Assembly: GCA_905221605.1 (NCBI GenBank)
Contig: CAJNDS010000002.1
Span: forward strand, 1,893,938 to 1,957,937
Source: Symbiodinium natans
Lineage: Eukaryota > Sar > Dinophyceae > Suessiales > Symbiodiniaceae
Reading direction: 5' to 3'
DNA length: 64,000 bases
The notes under the pieces are model-generated. The model was not told the origin of the DNA. It saw nothing but the letters and a program-made list of their open reading frames with translations, and made no database searches. Positions 12,497 through 25,200 of this stretch are shown here, one piece after another. The first letter of the stretch is position 1. Each line of letters begins with the position of its first letter. The translations under genes were made by a program, and so were the position numbers.

Positions 12497-12691
12497 ATGT
12501 ATGACATCTACGAGTTCTGGGCGCAGAGGAGGCTGTCGGCTGCAGCGCATCTTAAGGCGACCGCGCCGGCTCCCTCCACTACGCGCACGCTGACGCTGAG
12601 CATGTGTGTTGGGAGGGTACTCAAGAATCAGGATCTCATGGGCGTGATTGAAGGGTTGAAGGAGCTTCTCGAGTATGGTTCTGTTTCGTGA
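12497..12691 (+). CDS. Doubtful ORF at the start of host-type DNA, 64 aa
   Basis: It reads MYDIYEFWAQRRLSAAAHL near its start and LLEYGSVS at its end. Protein-like in composition but short and without a recognisable domain. It may be an exon end, or chance in G+C-rich DNA. Confidence 0.2.
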   Translation: MYDIYEFWAQRRLSAAAHLKATAPAPSTTRTLTLSMCVGRVLKNQDLMGVIEGLKELLEYGSVS

Positions 12692-13164
12692 CATCCCACA
12701 AGATCTTATGTTGGGGATGAGTAGTTGTCATTCCCTGGCTCCTCAAGCATGGTGATGCTCGGGGGTTGAAAAATTTGGACAATGCCGCGTACTGATCTGA
12801 CTTTCATTGCTCACTTCGCATGGCTAGTACGTTCCTCGAAATCACCCAGCTGCGGAGACTGAGAATCGGGCCAAGGACTGTCACAATGACGTGGACGGCT
12901 ACCACAACGGATGAAGAGAAACTTGGAAGTAAAATGCAGAGCCACATGCAACATCGGCTTCCCTACCATGCCGACCGATGAGCACTCTGAGTTCGTGGGT
13001 CACGCTTCCGTGGATGCGTGGAATGTGCATTGTTTGAGCTTCTACTCAGCTTTGGACAAGAGATGACAGATCCTTACAGTGACAGCCACAAGTCTCGTTT
13101 GTATGACATCCTCAATCAATCCCATCTAACTCCTTCCTTTGGCCCCGAGACCGAAAACTCCAAG

Positions 13165-13273
13165 GAACATACCAGACAACAGGAGTGGTGAAACTACCAC
13201 ACGTCCTCCTACGACGACCACGGATGGGGATGACAGCGATGACAGCGATGACAGCGGCCAGATCCACTTTCAG
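13165..13273 (+). CDS. Exon: Thr-rich and Asp/Ser-rich linker
   Basis: Reads GETTTRPPTTTTDGDDSDDS then a short end, between an AAG|G acceptor and a CAG|GT donor. The DNA is partly a GATGACAGC tandem repeat. A flexible, probably O-glycosylated linker. Confidence 0.5.
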
Positions 13274-16200
13274 GTTGCATACGTGTACTTTTCGGGTAAC
13301 GGTCGATTGTAGGGATCTTTGCTTCTTGGCTACACGGTTGCTTCAGACGTCATAAGAGACGCTAGGCGTTACTTGGGGCCGTTGAGAAGAGGATCCGCAT
13401 CACTGCAGTGCCGAGGCGAGGAGGAGGAGGAGGATAGTGACAATACCACGATGCGATGGACAACCACCTCCACCTCCGCGCAGGAGACATGTTCTCCCTT
13501 GAAAAGGCCACAGTCAGCGAAGGGAGAGCATCTTTTTGCACTTGAGAAAGTGGTGTGAGCGATGAACATCACAACTGAGGAGTGAATATAGGAGGGCCTA
13601 TGCAGATAGGGTAAGAGCTGTCCAGTCGTCTTAGTCTTAGCCTGAGAAGGTCGGAGTTTTCGTGGCAATCTCTGAGGCCAGTGTATGGTCTGACACTGTG
13701 TGACAGGCCTGCCCAAAGCCCGACAAGCTGAAGACATTATCTCAATTACCCACCTCAGGAAGACTATGCAATACTGTACCGTACTCGCATGGAGCAAGAA
13801 GAAGCTAAGCTCAAAACTGAGATTTCAGCATCGTGGGTTTTTCGTACGTTCAGTGATGTCGTGGTGGCGCAGCCAGAAGCAGCGAGGAAGGTATATTGCC
13901 AAAAGCAGGCAAGATAGTCATCCGCCAGGGCGGGTATGGAAACCAATCTGACACCCTGGCAAGCTCACTTTGGGGCCCGACCCTGAGTCCCAAAATCTGC
14001 TGGGGGGGGGCTAGTGTTCTGAAACGTTGAAATGCTGCAGGGGTCGGGTTCACGTGGCAACCCCCCGGGCCTGAGCGAGGAGCCATCAACCACTCCAACA
14101 ACCTCCCGAGACGCATCTTTGCAGCAGTTTTGGGGTTTGTGTTTTGGGGTTCAGGGTTTAGGGCTGAGGGAGCTCCAGTCTTACCCGGTGAAGAGCCAGA
14201 AGGGCTTCACCTTTTTGACTTGCTTTGGGTGGCTTAGCATGGTTGTTCAAAATATAATATATGTAAGAGCAACTACCTTTCATTTAACCCTGAACATGCA
14301 TGTTTGCAGTTTTTTTGGACCACTCCACAGCCCTGATACAACAGAGTGGAATCAGCGCTTCGCTACGCAATCAAGACAGGCTGCCACGAAATTTGAGATT
14401 TAACGGGCGGCGCAACGATGGATTCCGTGCCACATCATGCCATGAGAGAGTGCCCAGGTATTGTTCTTTTGATCGTCATCAGCACCAAAATCACACAGAA
14501 AGAAGAGCAATTGCCTTGTGAGCAGCTCACTACGTGCAAGCACCTGCATGCCAGACCAGCGGATTTCAACAGATGGACGTGCTTAAAGACAGTCTTTTTT
14601 GTTGGGTGCTGGTGCCCACCACCAGCGTAACCGATGATGCGAAGTAGGAACATGATGACACTAGCGTGTTCGATTTATGTGTACACCCAACCCGTCCTAC
14701 CTGAACCACGGATTGGACCTCGTCTTCTTCTCCTGACAATCACGGCAGATCAAGGGTCTGAATGATTGGAGATACTACAGTATTTCTCTGATGGCGCCCG
14801 CAAGTTCATGCGGCAATTCACGTGATTGCCCCAACAGCGCTGATAATCTGCGTGGAGGCCTCAGCCACTTCGAACACCTCCACTACTTCAACCACTTCCA
14901 CCCGTTCTCCTGCCGGCGGTTCCACGGCTTGGCTTTGGGTCCTGGGTACCTCCAGATGTGTTGCGTTTTGGTTCGTGGCCGATTATAGGATTCCGGGACT
15001 CTGGCTCCATTTCCTGCCAGCTCATTTGGCCGAAGCAGATACTTAAACTCGGCATCGACTACCTCATAAATGCTTCAATAGCAAGAAACTTGTGAGGACT
15101 TCAGTGTGTTTTGCCTTTCCTGGCATGGCCTAGGCGATAGCGATGATGACAGTGATGACAGCGATGGATCTCTGGAGGACCCTCAAGCTTCCCTGCAGAA
15201 ACGGGGTTGGCCGAAGCGCGAGCTTCTCGGATCGGACCTGTTCTCACTGAACAGACAGCATTGATCTTACACTCGAGGAAAAGCTGGGTGAATGTGGATG
15301 ATGATTCTACATACATAGCCTTATTGATCGTCGCCCCAGAAAGTCCGCGAGCACATGTGGTACCTTCAGAACATGTGTTCAGAAACAGCCGGAGTAAGAT
15401 GGTCTGCCCTGTTACAAGGACTACAGTATAGACAAAGTTTATATGCACAGATGGAGGAGTCCACAACATCGACCACTGAAACCACGACCGAGTACGACGA
15501 GAGCGACGTGGACTTCGAGGAGTCTGACACTTTGGCAGCTGTGGCAACGTGGGGCGGGGGGTGTTGAAAGGGGTTAGAATGGGCATGCTGCCGAGATCTC
15601 GCAGGTTTTGGGGCTTTGTGGAACACTGTTGTAAAGTTGTAAAGCGGTAGGAGTGGGATGTGTATGACGCTTATGGAACATCTGCTTTGTGCTCAGGACA
15701 GTTGTCAAGTTTGAGCGAACCCAGAGCCTCAAAGCCATCCAGAAGCCCCAGACCCGTACCTCCTAGAACATTAGAACATCTTCGAGTCGCAGGACCCGAA
15801 GGACCAGAGAACAGAATCCCGACGCCAGAAAGCATTTTTTTTGCTGAGGATGGGAACGTCAGCTGGTGGAACGGAAGCATGCGGAGACTGTCCCGAGTTC
15901 CAGTGCTGCCTGGGCGCATCTGTGGGCAAACAGGGAACTGTGTTGAAAACATTGAAGCATTTAGCAGATGATATTGTTAAGTTAGCACCAGGGTTGCTTG
16001 GCCAGATAACAATCCATGGTTTCCATGTTTCTAGACCCAAGAGCCTGCCGCTCATGAGGTTTAGGATGCATGTAGGGCACTTCCCACCACTGGAGCCTTA
16101 GGTTTGATCCTTTGGCCGTGGCTCGTATGGTGAACTTCTCTGGCTTGGTCATGTGCTACAGGACTGCACCTACCTGGGGGTGTTGCATTAAGCCCCCGTT

Positions 16201-19200
16201 CTGCCTTTATTTGGGTCTTTTGGACGTTTGCCTGCAAGAAGTTCTTTCTGGTTTTATGAGGGCACACTGTAGACACAGGTTGCTTTGGCAACCCCACAAA
16301 TCCACGTCCTCTTCGTTCGCACATGTGGAAAACCTGTGCTAGCCACGTCTGGTTCGTGCTGCGGGCTTCCACCCTCAAATCGAAGAAGCCTCCTTGGTGG
16401 GGGTGGTTCAACACAACCGGGTGACTGACAGCGTGGCAGTACTGCTCCACAGTGCTTGCCCGGCCCACCTGTGCTGCGATTCCACACTCTTTGTCACCTG
16501 CGGCCCGAATTTTACGGCACTGGAGGCACCATTTTTGTGGGCTGTTGCGCGGTCAGTACAAGCCACGTCAAGCGATGACAGAAGCGGGCCATGGCGCTTG
16601 CAGTTTGCAGGTTTTGCAGTAAGGGCTGGAGTTCAAAGGCAAGGCTTAAGCTGATCAGGCGGTGTATGGTAGGGGAACCGGGGGGTGGAGTCTTGTGTTG
16701 TACCATGTTGTACCATGTTGTACCTGCTTTTTATTCAAGGTGTACTTTCGGGGCTGTTCTTCGGGGAGTCGGGGAGTCGGGGGTCGGTTACGGCTACGAG
16801 GTAGAGTCCCTTGCTGTCTGCGGACGGATCGCTGCAGTGCGTATGTGCGAAGAAAAGCTTGCCTCCCGCCATCTCTTTCGGGTCACAAGTCAAGGGCACA
16901 ATCACGGCTTTTCGAAGGACCTACATCGGAAACGCATCCAATGGCACCTACAATCTCACGGTGCCGCCAGACACCGCGCTCGAGAGGCACGTCCTCCTCC
17001 TGTGTTGGAGTGGTTGTCTGGTGTTCATAAAAATCCTCCCTGTTTAGTGTCGTTCAGAGATGAGTTCCCTCAAGTGTTGAAAATCTCCAGTGTTCGGGCT
17101 CTGCGGCTCAGCAGGTACACGCACTTCCTGGTGTACAGCTCCTCACCCCTGGCGGAGCAAACCACTCCGGTGCCCTCGGCCGCAGTTTGGTGCGTCACAT
17201 TGCATATATGCATACTGAGTAACGCACAGCTAACCGAACCTTTTCTGATCAAGCCTCATGTTAGCGATTTGGTGGCTTTCCATGCTTAGATCTAGAGTTA
17301 GGGGTGGACAAAAGTTGTGGGGGATATAGACGTTGTTGTGCACGGCTGCCCGAAGTGCCTGAATGTTGGGTTTGACTTGGCTGGGGCCTGTGCGCAGTCG
17401 CGTGGTGAGGAAGTCTTGAGCAGAAGTTTCGGTCAAGTTTTTCAGGTTCCCAAGGTTTCCGCATAATGTGCTGAACAAGGAACGTGTGCAGGCCCAGGAA
17501 GCCCCCAACACACACAGAGCAGGAGATTCACCTCATCTACGACATGGACGCCAGCGTGAGCAACATCAGCTACCAAGGGAAGGAGGGTCCCCGCGGCCGA
17601 AAGCCTCCCCGAACGCCCCGCCCTCTTTGAGCGTGCTCAAGAATGCTCGGCAGGGCCTAGCCACAAAAATCGAATGCTTTAGCAATCCCCTTTGATACGC
17701 GCTGCCTGGACTGCGGGCTTCGCACATGCCCGTGAGCTCATGTGCCCTGCAGGACCTGGACTCCGAAGAGCTCGGTGGGCAGATTGCCTGGGTGGAACCC
17801 AGCCTCATGGAGCGTGTTCAAGGCAACAGCGCCTGTTTTTCTCACGGTCATGTGCGCCACACGGCATGAAGACATGCCTCCGCGAAAGATCCGCGTCGGG
17901 AGTGCGACAGTAAGTTTTTTATTCGCGAAAGTTCTTACGTAGCCCAGGTCTTATTCTGTGTTGCCAGCAGCTTCCAGGCTTTCAGTTTCCTGCTAGACTG
18001 CCCGGATGGCTCCGAAACCACTCGCAGAGCCAATGGAATCCGGAAGCAGTTCTCAGGGCTGGGTATTTGGCGACAGTTCCGCGTAAGCCCCGCGTTCTAC
18101 GAGGTAGCCATTCCCAGGACTGCAAGGCCCTGTATGATTCTGGACTTGAACCCTAAGCCTGGAACCCTGGACCCTAAACCCTAAACCCCAACCCTTAACG
18201 CTCAAATTGACTTGTTGAAGCTTAGGGATCTATAGACCTTGATCTGGGCAAAGAGCATAAACCTGCACAGCTCATATCGTGATTTGCTTTTGGCCGGGCT
18301 TCTGTTGCACAGAATGTGCAAAACTTCAGGATTCTGAATGGTTGGGTTCAGGAGGGACCCAGAAAAACCCAGAGATCCAGGCCTGGGGCTCCCACCCGCA
18401 CACCGCAACACCGCAACGCGGGGTTGGCGAGTCTTTGTGCTAAAACTTTCTGTGGTTTCTAAGCAGCCCTCTCGCAACACCTGGGAGGCTATATGATCTA
18501 CTTGGCCATCCTGCCCGACGGCACCGGCAGGTCCCAGGCCGAAGCCGTGGCGTCTCAGGATTTCAGGGCAGGGCTTCCAGGATCTCGAAGGGCCGGGGGG
18601 GGGGGGGGGGGGGGGGAAGCCCTAAGCGACCTAGTCCTTCCTCATTCAAGGAGCCGAGGTCTTGGTTTCCTCTGACTGGGTGACCTCAGAGCAGGAACCG
18701 TTTTAGTTTTAGTGAAGGCATGGAGACTTTGAGAGGGTGAATCAAAGGCTTTGCCATGCAACTCGGAGCCGAAAACCCCCAGAATCCGACGGATCCGTAC
18801 TCGTGCTATGCCCAAGTGCGGAGGTGGGTGGCGAAGTGCCAGCGGGCACCCATGACACTGCGCTGTTCCCAGCCACTTGCATGGCTTCAGTACTCAGATG
18901 TACTCAGAATTCAAGGGTCAAGGTTGGTGCATGGTTTGGCAGTGGTGATGACGGTGGTGTTAAGTAGTAGTCGCAGCAGTAGACGATGCTTAGCGCGCCA
19001 AGTAAAAGAACAACAAGCAGCAGCAGAAGAAGTACAAGGAAGCCTGAAGTGCAGGTGTGGGTTTAGTTGGGGGGGGGGGGTGGTGGGGTGTGGTGGGGAG
19101 GGTCCCGAGAGAGCCGTCACATGCGCATTCGCTGAGGAGCAACCACGGGGAGTCTTCGACTTCTTCACAGCAACTTGCTGAGAAAAGACAACACGCATGT

Positions 19201-22200
19201 TGGCAACAATGACCCTGACATTCATAGAAAGCAAGCATTATGTAGGCCCAGGTTTTCTTGTTCGCGCCCCATGATGAAGCCCGGGAGTCTGATACTTTGG
19301 CTTGAGGGATCTAACTCCAATAACCTCCACACCATCTGCGCAGCTTGTTCAATGATTTGCGTGGCGCCCAGACGCAAAGAAATCGCATTGAAGTTGTGTT
19401 GCAACCATCTGCTGATGCCCTGCACAGGAACCTGTTGCCAGTTACGGCTGGTGTCACAACGACGACCCCCTAACCTGTAGGTTAACCAATTCGGGGTTTT
19501 AGGTGTTGCTTTTGCAAGGCTGGTAGACAATCTCCTTGGAATGTCCAGTTGCCCTGTCGGCTTGGTACTGCTTCTTCTCAACTTCTAAGGTCTACACGAG
19601 GCTGGGCATTGCCTTTGACTTGCAGCACCCTTGCAGTGCAGAGAGAGGATTCACTTTCAAGCGCAACTTCCTCATTACTCTGAGATATCTACACTTCCGT
19701 ATCGCGGCTACAATAGTTGTCCCATAGCTTGTCAGAATCTCCGTGAAGGTCGAGTCTCGCTGAGCAGACCACCCCGGTGCACCTTGCGATTGAGGACTCA
19801 AGTGGGCCAGTCTGCAGGGGCACCAAGCTCAGCGTCACTAGTGCCTCATCGGGATTTACATGGCACATTCCGTGCCATTCGTAGTATGTAGACCTGAGAG
19901 AGGCATTGTTGGAGTTGTGGGCTAGTGCAGCTGGGAATCTGTTTGATTGAGAACCAGTCCGAACCACTGTATTCAGTATCCAAACCGAACCGCGATTCAA
20001 ACCGTGTTTCAACAAGGCCCGAAACGGGGCTAAACCCAAAAGAGCACCTTTGTTGCATACCATGGTGCAGGATGAGGTTTCCTATGCCCGCAATGTGAGC
20101 TTCGTCGATGATGATCTGGACGAGTTTGAGATAGGCAGAGCCGGCACACTGCGGATTCCTGTGAAGACTCCGTCTATCTCACGGTACTGCTGTGCATATT
20201 CACTTCCAGTTCTCTTGCCAAATGCTCCATGGACAGGCGGTTGGCTGCAGTGGCGCATTCCGGTGGATGCCAGCGAAGCAGCCCGACAAAAACACCAAAA
20301 TGCAACAGAGAGACCTCCGTTTGGGAGTCCGGTTGGTGCATGCACTTTCCTCCTAGAGGTTCCTTGAGGGCTCAGCCTGCTGCTACTGCTAGACTGGGTG
20401 GGTGACACTCTATCAGGTAGTAGGGCACTGCTGCAATCAACAGGAATCTAGAGACTGAACAAGCAAGCACACACACACAGATACACGTACGTTGCCCTTC
20501 GCGATCAGCAACATGACGTCTTCTGGGTGGTGTCCCTCAGGCTGATGTGCCCATTGCCGGAGATTTCTACAAGATAAAATGACGTGAGGGACGATGAATA
20601 AGCCGCTGCTAGTTGCAGCTGTTACTGACTTCATCGCGCTGCGGTGCTGCTGCGATGCTCGATACTCCTCACTCAGTACCTGGACCGTGTGGCTACAACC
20701 ATGCCTTTCTTGCAACTCATGGAAGCAGAAGCTGTTGCAGCTAACATCAAGTTTCTTTCTGACTCAGCCTTCACCCCCAGAATCCAATTAGGAGATTAAT
20801 GTTAGAGTCTTCATGCTTGGGCAGCAACCAATTCCCAAGCCCCACACGCTTGCACGACCCCAGCTCCGAGATGGGGACCCACCCAATGCCCAAAGACTTT
20901 GGGAAAGCCAAGTTGCCAAGGTCACCCACTACATCGTCTATTTGGCTGAGAACGAGGCAGGAGCCAATCGCAGCCTCTTGGGAAATGTGACCGCTCCATG
21001 GATGCATCAAGAAGTGGTGAAAGGGGATTTCCAGGCTTGACAGGCTTTACGGGCGCTAGCAGCCAGAGGGGTATCTTTCCATGTTCATCTTCCCTCCGGG
21101 TGTTGAGGGCATGCTGGGTTATGGCATGACATGAGGAATGCCTTGAGCACTGAAAGGTCCATAAGTAGGGTGTACTGATCCGACGCCATCGAATCCGCTT
21201 GACTGGCGGGATTCGGCCTACTGTCCTTCTTCTTGTATTTGCTCTCTGTAGAGTTCATACCAGAGGTCGGGACGCACGAGTTCCTCGTGCCTGCGGACAT
21301 CGCGCTGGAATCCTTCAGGCCTTGCACGGTGGCGAAGCATTTTTTGTCTGCTTGTAGTTAAGACTACGACTTTCCCATGTTCCCAAACCTTTTTGATTCT
21401 CCCCATTCTGAATGCTCGGCAGGAGCCATGTTCCCACCAAATCGGCACAAAGTAGTCTAACGCTACGCAACCCGACTCAGCCCAATGCAGCTCCCGGGGG
21501 CGGCCCGCGCGGGGGGGGGGGGGGGGGGGGAGGGGGCAGCCACGCCACAAAGGCGCCCCGACGTGTAGGGGGGGGGGGGGGGGGGGGGGGGACCTGCTGC
21601 GGCGGATAAGACTCCACGAGAATCCTTTGCCCCGTGCTTCACTGCAAATGGGCCGCAAGGTTCTTGACGGTCTTCGCACGTTCGAGCCTGGCAGAGCAGA
21701 CAACACCCCGCTTCGCCGAAGCCTCAGAGTTTTAAAGTTTCCATTTTCTCGTGCGAGCCCCTGTTGAGCAACGGACTTGACTCTGCCCTAAAGTGCCCAT
21801 GCTCAACATGTTCCACGCTTTCTGACGAAAGGTTTGACACTTCATGGCAAACAAGGGCTACAGCACCCCCACGATAGAGAACGATGGATAGGTGTTGAAG
21901 TACGATGGCTGTTCTCAGCTCGGTTCTCAACTCACAAAACCTGAGCAGTGATTCGGTTTGGGTTTGGGCTCGACGTGTCATTGTTAGTGAGGTCGAGATC
22001 ATCGACACTGTGTCCAGCGTGTCCAACATAGGCTTCATCGACAAGGACTTTCTTCGCAACAGTTGCCACAACCTTGTCCCTATAGCACCTCCTTTACCCC
22101 CGTGAAGGACCTTGATTGGGATGAGCTGGGCGGCTATGTCAACTGGCAGCCTCCCCCTAGCCACAGCCAGGTTCTCTTCTATGAGCCTTTCTGCTGCATT

Positions 22201-25200
22201 GCTGGGCATTTTCGTAAACAAACAGCGGGGATTCTGTAGGGCACAAGCTTCAGTGGGTAGGTTAGACAGTTTCAATGTGCGTAGTCCACTTCAACCTCCT
22301 CTAAAACCTATCCATGAGACTAAACCCTTCCCATATTCTGCAAAAAAAGTTGGGGCATGGGACCCTGCATCCTTTCATCAGAAGCCCAATGCGCCGCGGC
22401 CCCTGAGGCTTTACTTGGCAGAGAGCGCCACAGGCAAGAACCGCCTGCACCATCCTGGCGCCAGCATTCCGGTAGGCACCACGGAGGCGCCAGAGAACCG
22501 ACAAAGTCACTTAAGCACACCTACAGGGGAAGACATACAAAGCTCTTTTGGGGTTCTTGATCGGATTCAGTAACCCCGGTTGGTGGCTTAGATCGGGATT
22601 GTCTAGGGTGTCTGAGAGTTCCAAGGCCTCGCATTTGTTGTTGGTGCCCCTCAGAGAGGTGCTGTGGCCTGCAGAAACGGCCAAGGAGCCTCGGCAAAAG
22701 TACAAACTCAGCTCCCCCCGGAAGCTGTTGAGCGCCAGGTTTGCAGCGAGATGTCTCAGGCAGTTATGCCTCTACTGGCCAAACCTCCGCGTCCCTCTCT
22801 CAGCTTAGGCCGCCTTCACTCACCTCGCCGTCTACACGAAGTCCTGGCTAGCGGAGCAGACGACACCAGTGGCGCTGGAGTTCGAGGACAAGGCGGCAAG
22901 ATGCGACGAGGATTCGTACTCGAAAGAAGACTGCCAGGAATTTCCGGAAATCTAGGTCTCTTGCTTGGCTTTGCGGTGCACGTAGCAGGAAGGGCCGTTG
23001 TGAGGGTAGTACTCTGTGTCCAGAATGATTATCTTGCTGCATCACCTTGCCGTTATAGGGCTACACATCGTCGCTTTATGATCGCCTTGCATTGCGGCAA
23101 CCTAATTCCTGAGTCTGACTGTCTGACAAGTTGCGCACCGGACCTCTGGCTTGCAGGTGTCTCTCGTCAGCGACATTGCCTTCCCTGACTTCGATCTAGA
23201 CTTGGAGGACGCACCCTTTGTTGCTCCACTGTTGCTCCTTTCAAGGGTCCATAAACTTCCTTTGAAGGAGGTGTAGCATGGAGGGCGTAGTTGCGAGATT
23301 CGGTGCGCCTCTACGAGGTGTCGCCTTTCATGTGGCATTCCCTCTGATGGGTCCCGACTGCTGTGCGAAGGGACCATGTGTATAACGATGAATGACGGGC
23401 ATGCGGCCATAAGGATCCCCGAAGAAGGTTGCAACCATGTACCTACCTGGCCTCGTTTTGGTTCGTGACGTGATTCGTTAATTATGCTTCGTTAGTCCGT
23501 CTCAGAGTGCGCAGGACATCGGAGGCAACATCTCCTGGGAGGCGCCTAACGACACTAGCCAGGCAGGGAATGGGGAAGACAACGACTGCGCAGACTGCTC
23601 ACGACTGTCTGGGCGAGGGCGGCGAGGGGTATCCTTCCTTTAAATGTAAGTAACAGCGAAACTCAAGCAAAGGCAAGCAATTGTTAAAGGTCGGCTACTA
23701 AGTCTTCGCCGACGGCCCCAAAACAAATATATGTTGGAGAGGCCTGAAAATGACTATCTGAGCCTTAAATTTGGATCCGGATAGATCGCCGCAATTGGCA
23801 CGCAATCCGGCATAGTTTCCTTGGTCTTGGAGGTGACGCACTACATCGTGTACCTGGGGCAAGCACAGGAGAACTCCACAGAGGCGAGGGTTGGCTTGAG
23901 ATCGTCGGCTGAAGTAACAAGTTCAGCTTCTGGTTTGGCATTTGATGCGAATTCGGGGGGACTCGGGGGGGTTTCAACGGTGTTTTTGCATGTTTTTGCT
24001 TTTCGCGATGTTTCCAATACATGACGCTGCCCACACTCTGACCTCGGCACAGGCAAATGGAACGCGCACGTGCAGCAACACCAGCCGCTCCGGTTTGCTA
24101 AATCTTTGCTAACATGGGGATTCAAGCGTCTGTCTCTGGCAAAGCAGGCGGAGAACTGTGCGACACGCATTGTGTTGACTGGGTGGCTGGAGCTAGGAAA
24201 GTCTCCCGAAGTCTCGAGGCTTTAGCTTGCGCAAAGTGCCCACGGCTGAGGGTCTCGGACCGGGGCTTTGGGGCTCCCATATATTACCAAGCACCCTAAC
24301 CCCACACCCCAAACCTGGGACGCGTTCTTTACAGGAGCGCCCGACACTAGATAATATGAACCGCCGAAGCCACGGACCCTTGTTGCAAATCCGAGGCTAC
24401 CTGAACCACCCATCGGAGGAATCCAACGTGTCGGCGCCACTTTCTGCACCTCGGCAAGGGACATGACATGGCATTGATTCTGCACCACCACGGGAGCAGG
24501 GGTTTGCGGCTTACGTAGCAGAATGTTTTGGAGGTTCTGATGCAGGAGTTTGTCATTCTTTCTCCTAGTATCTGTAGCTAGGTTGCGCGTCAGAGGCAGG
24601 ACGGTGTGCTGTTCAGAGTTCTTGATCTGACACATCTGGAAGATCTGGTCAAAGATACGGAATCTAGAGTTCCATCCTTTGACAGACCTGCATGCTGCCG
24701 TGCTGTTGCGCAAGAGGCTGTCCGCAGAAGGTAAACATGCAAGCACAGTCCCTGCTTAAATGGCGTTGCTATCGTGCGAGTTGTTCAACAGTACCTTGAC
24801 ACGTGACACCAACCTATTGTGTTACTCCAGAAAGGCACCAAACGACAACTTAAGAATAAGCTATTCGTACATAAGGATTGGTGTCTGCTGACGTACATGG
24901 GCAACACCTCTGTCGGGGTGCACAACCTCTTCATCCCGCCAGACACAGGTGGGGGGGGGATCAGGTGAAGAGTTGCACATGTCGCACTTAAGGAGTCGCT
25001 TCTTTTCCGGCTCAAGCCCTGGAAGTCTGGAAGGCGTGCCTCCCTACACCCACCTTGCGGTGTTCACGCTGAGCTCTTTGGTGGAGCAGACGACGCCAAT
25101 GACGCTGCTGCTCGGGTGTGGATGACATCAAAAGTTTTGCTCGTGTTAAGATGCAAGGGGATACACAGATGCCACAATCACATATTCTTACAAGCTACGG

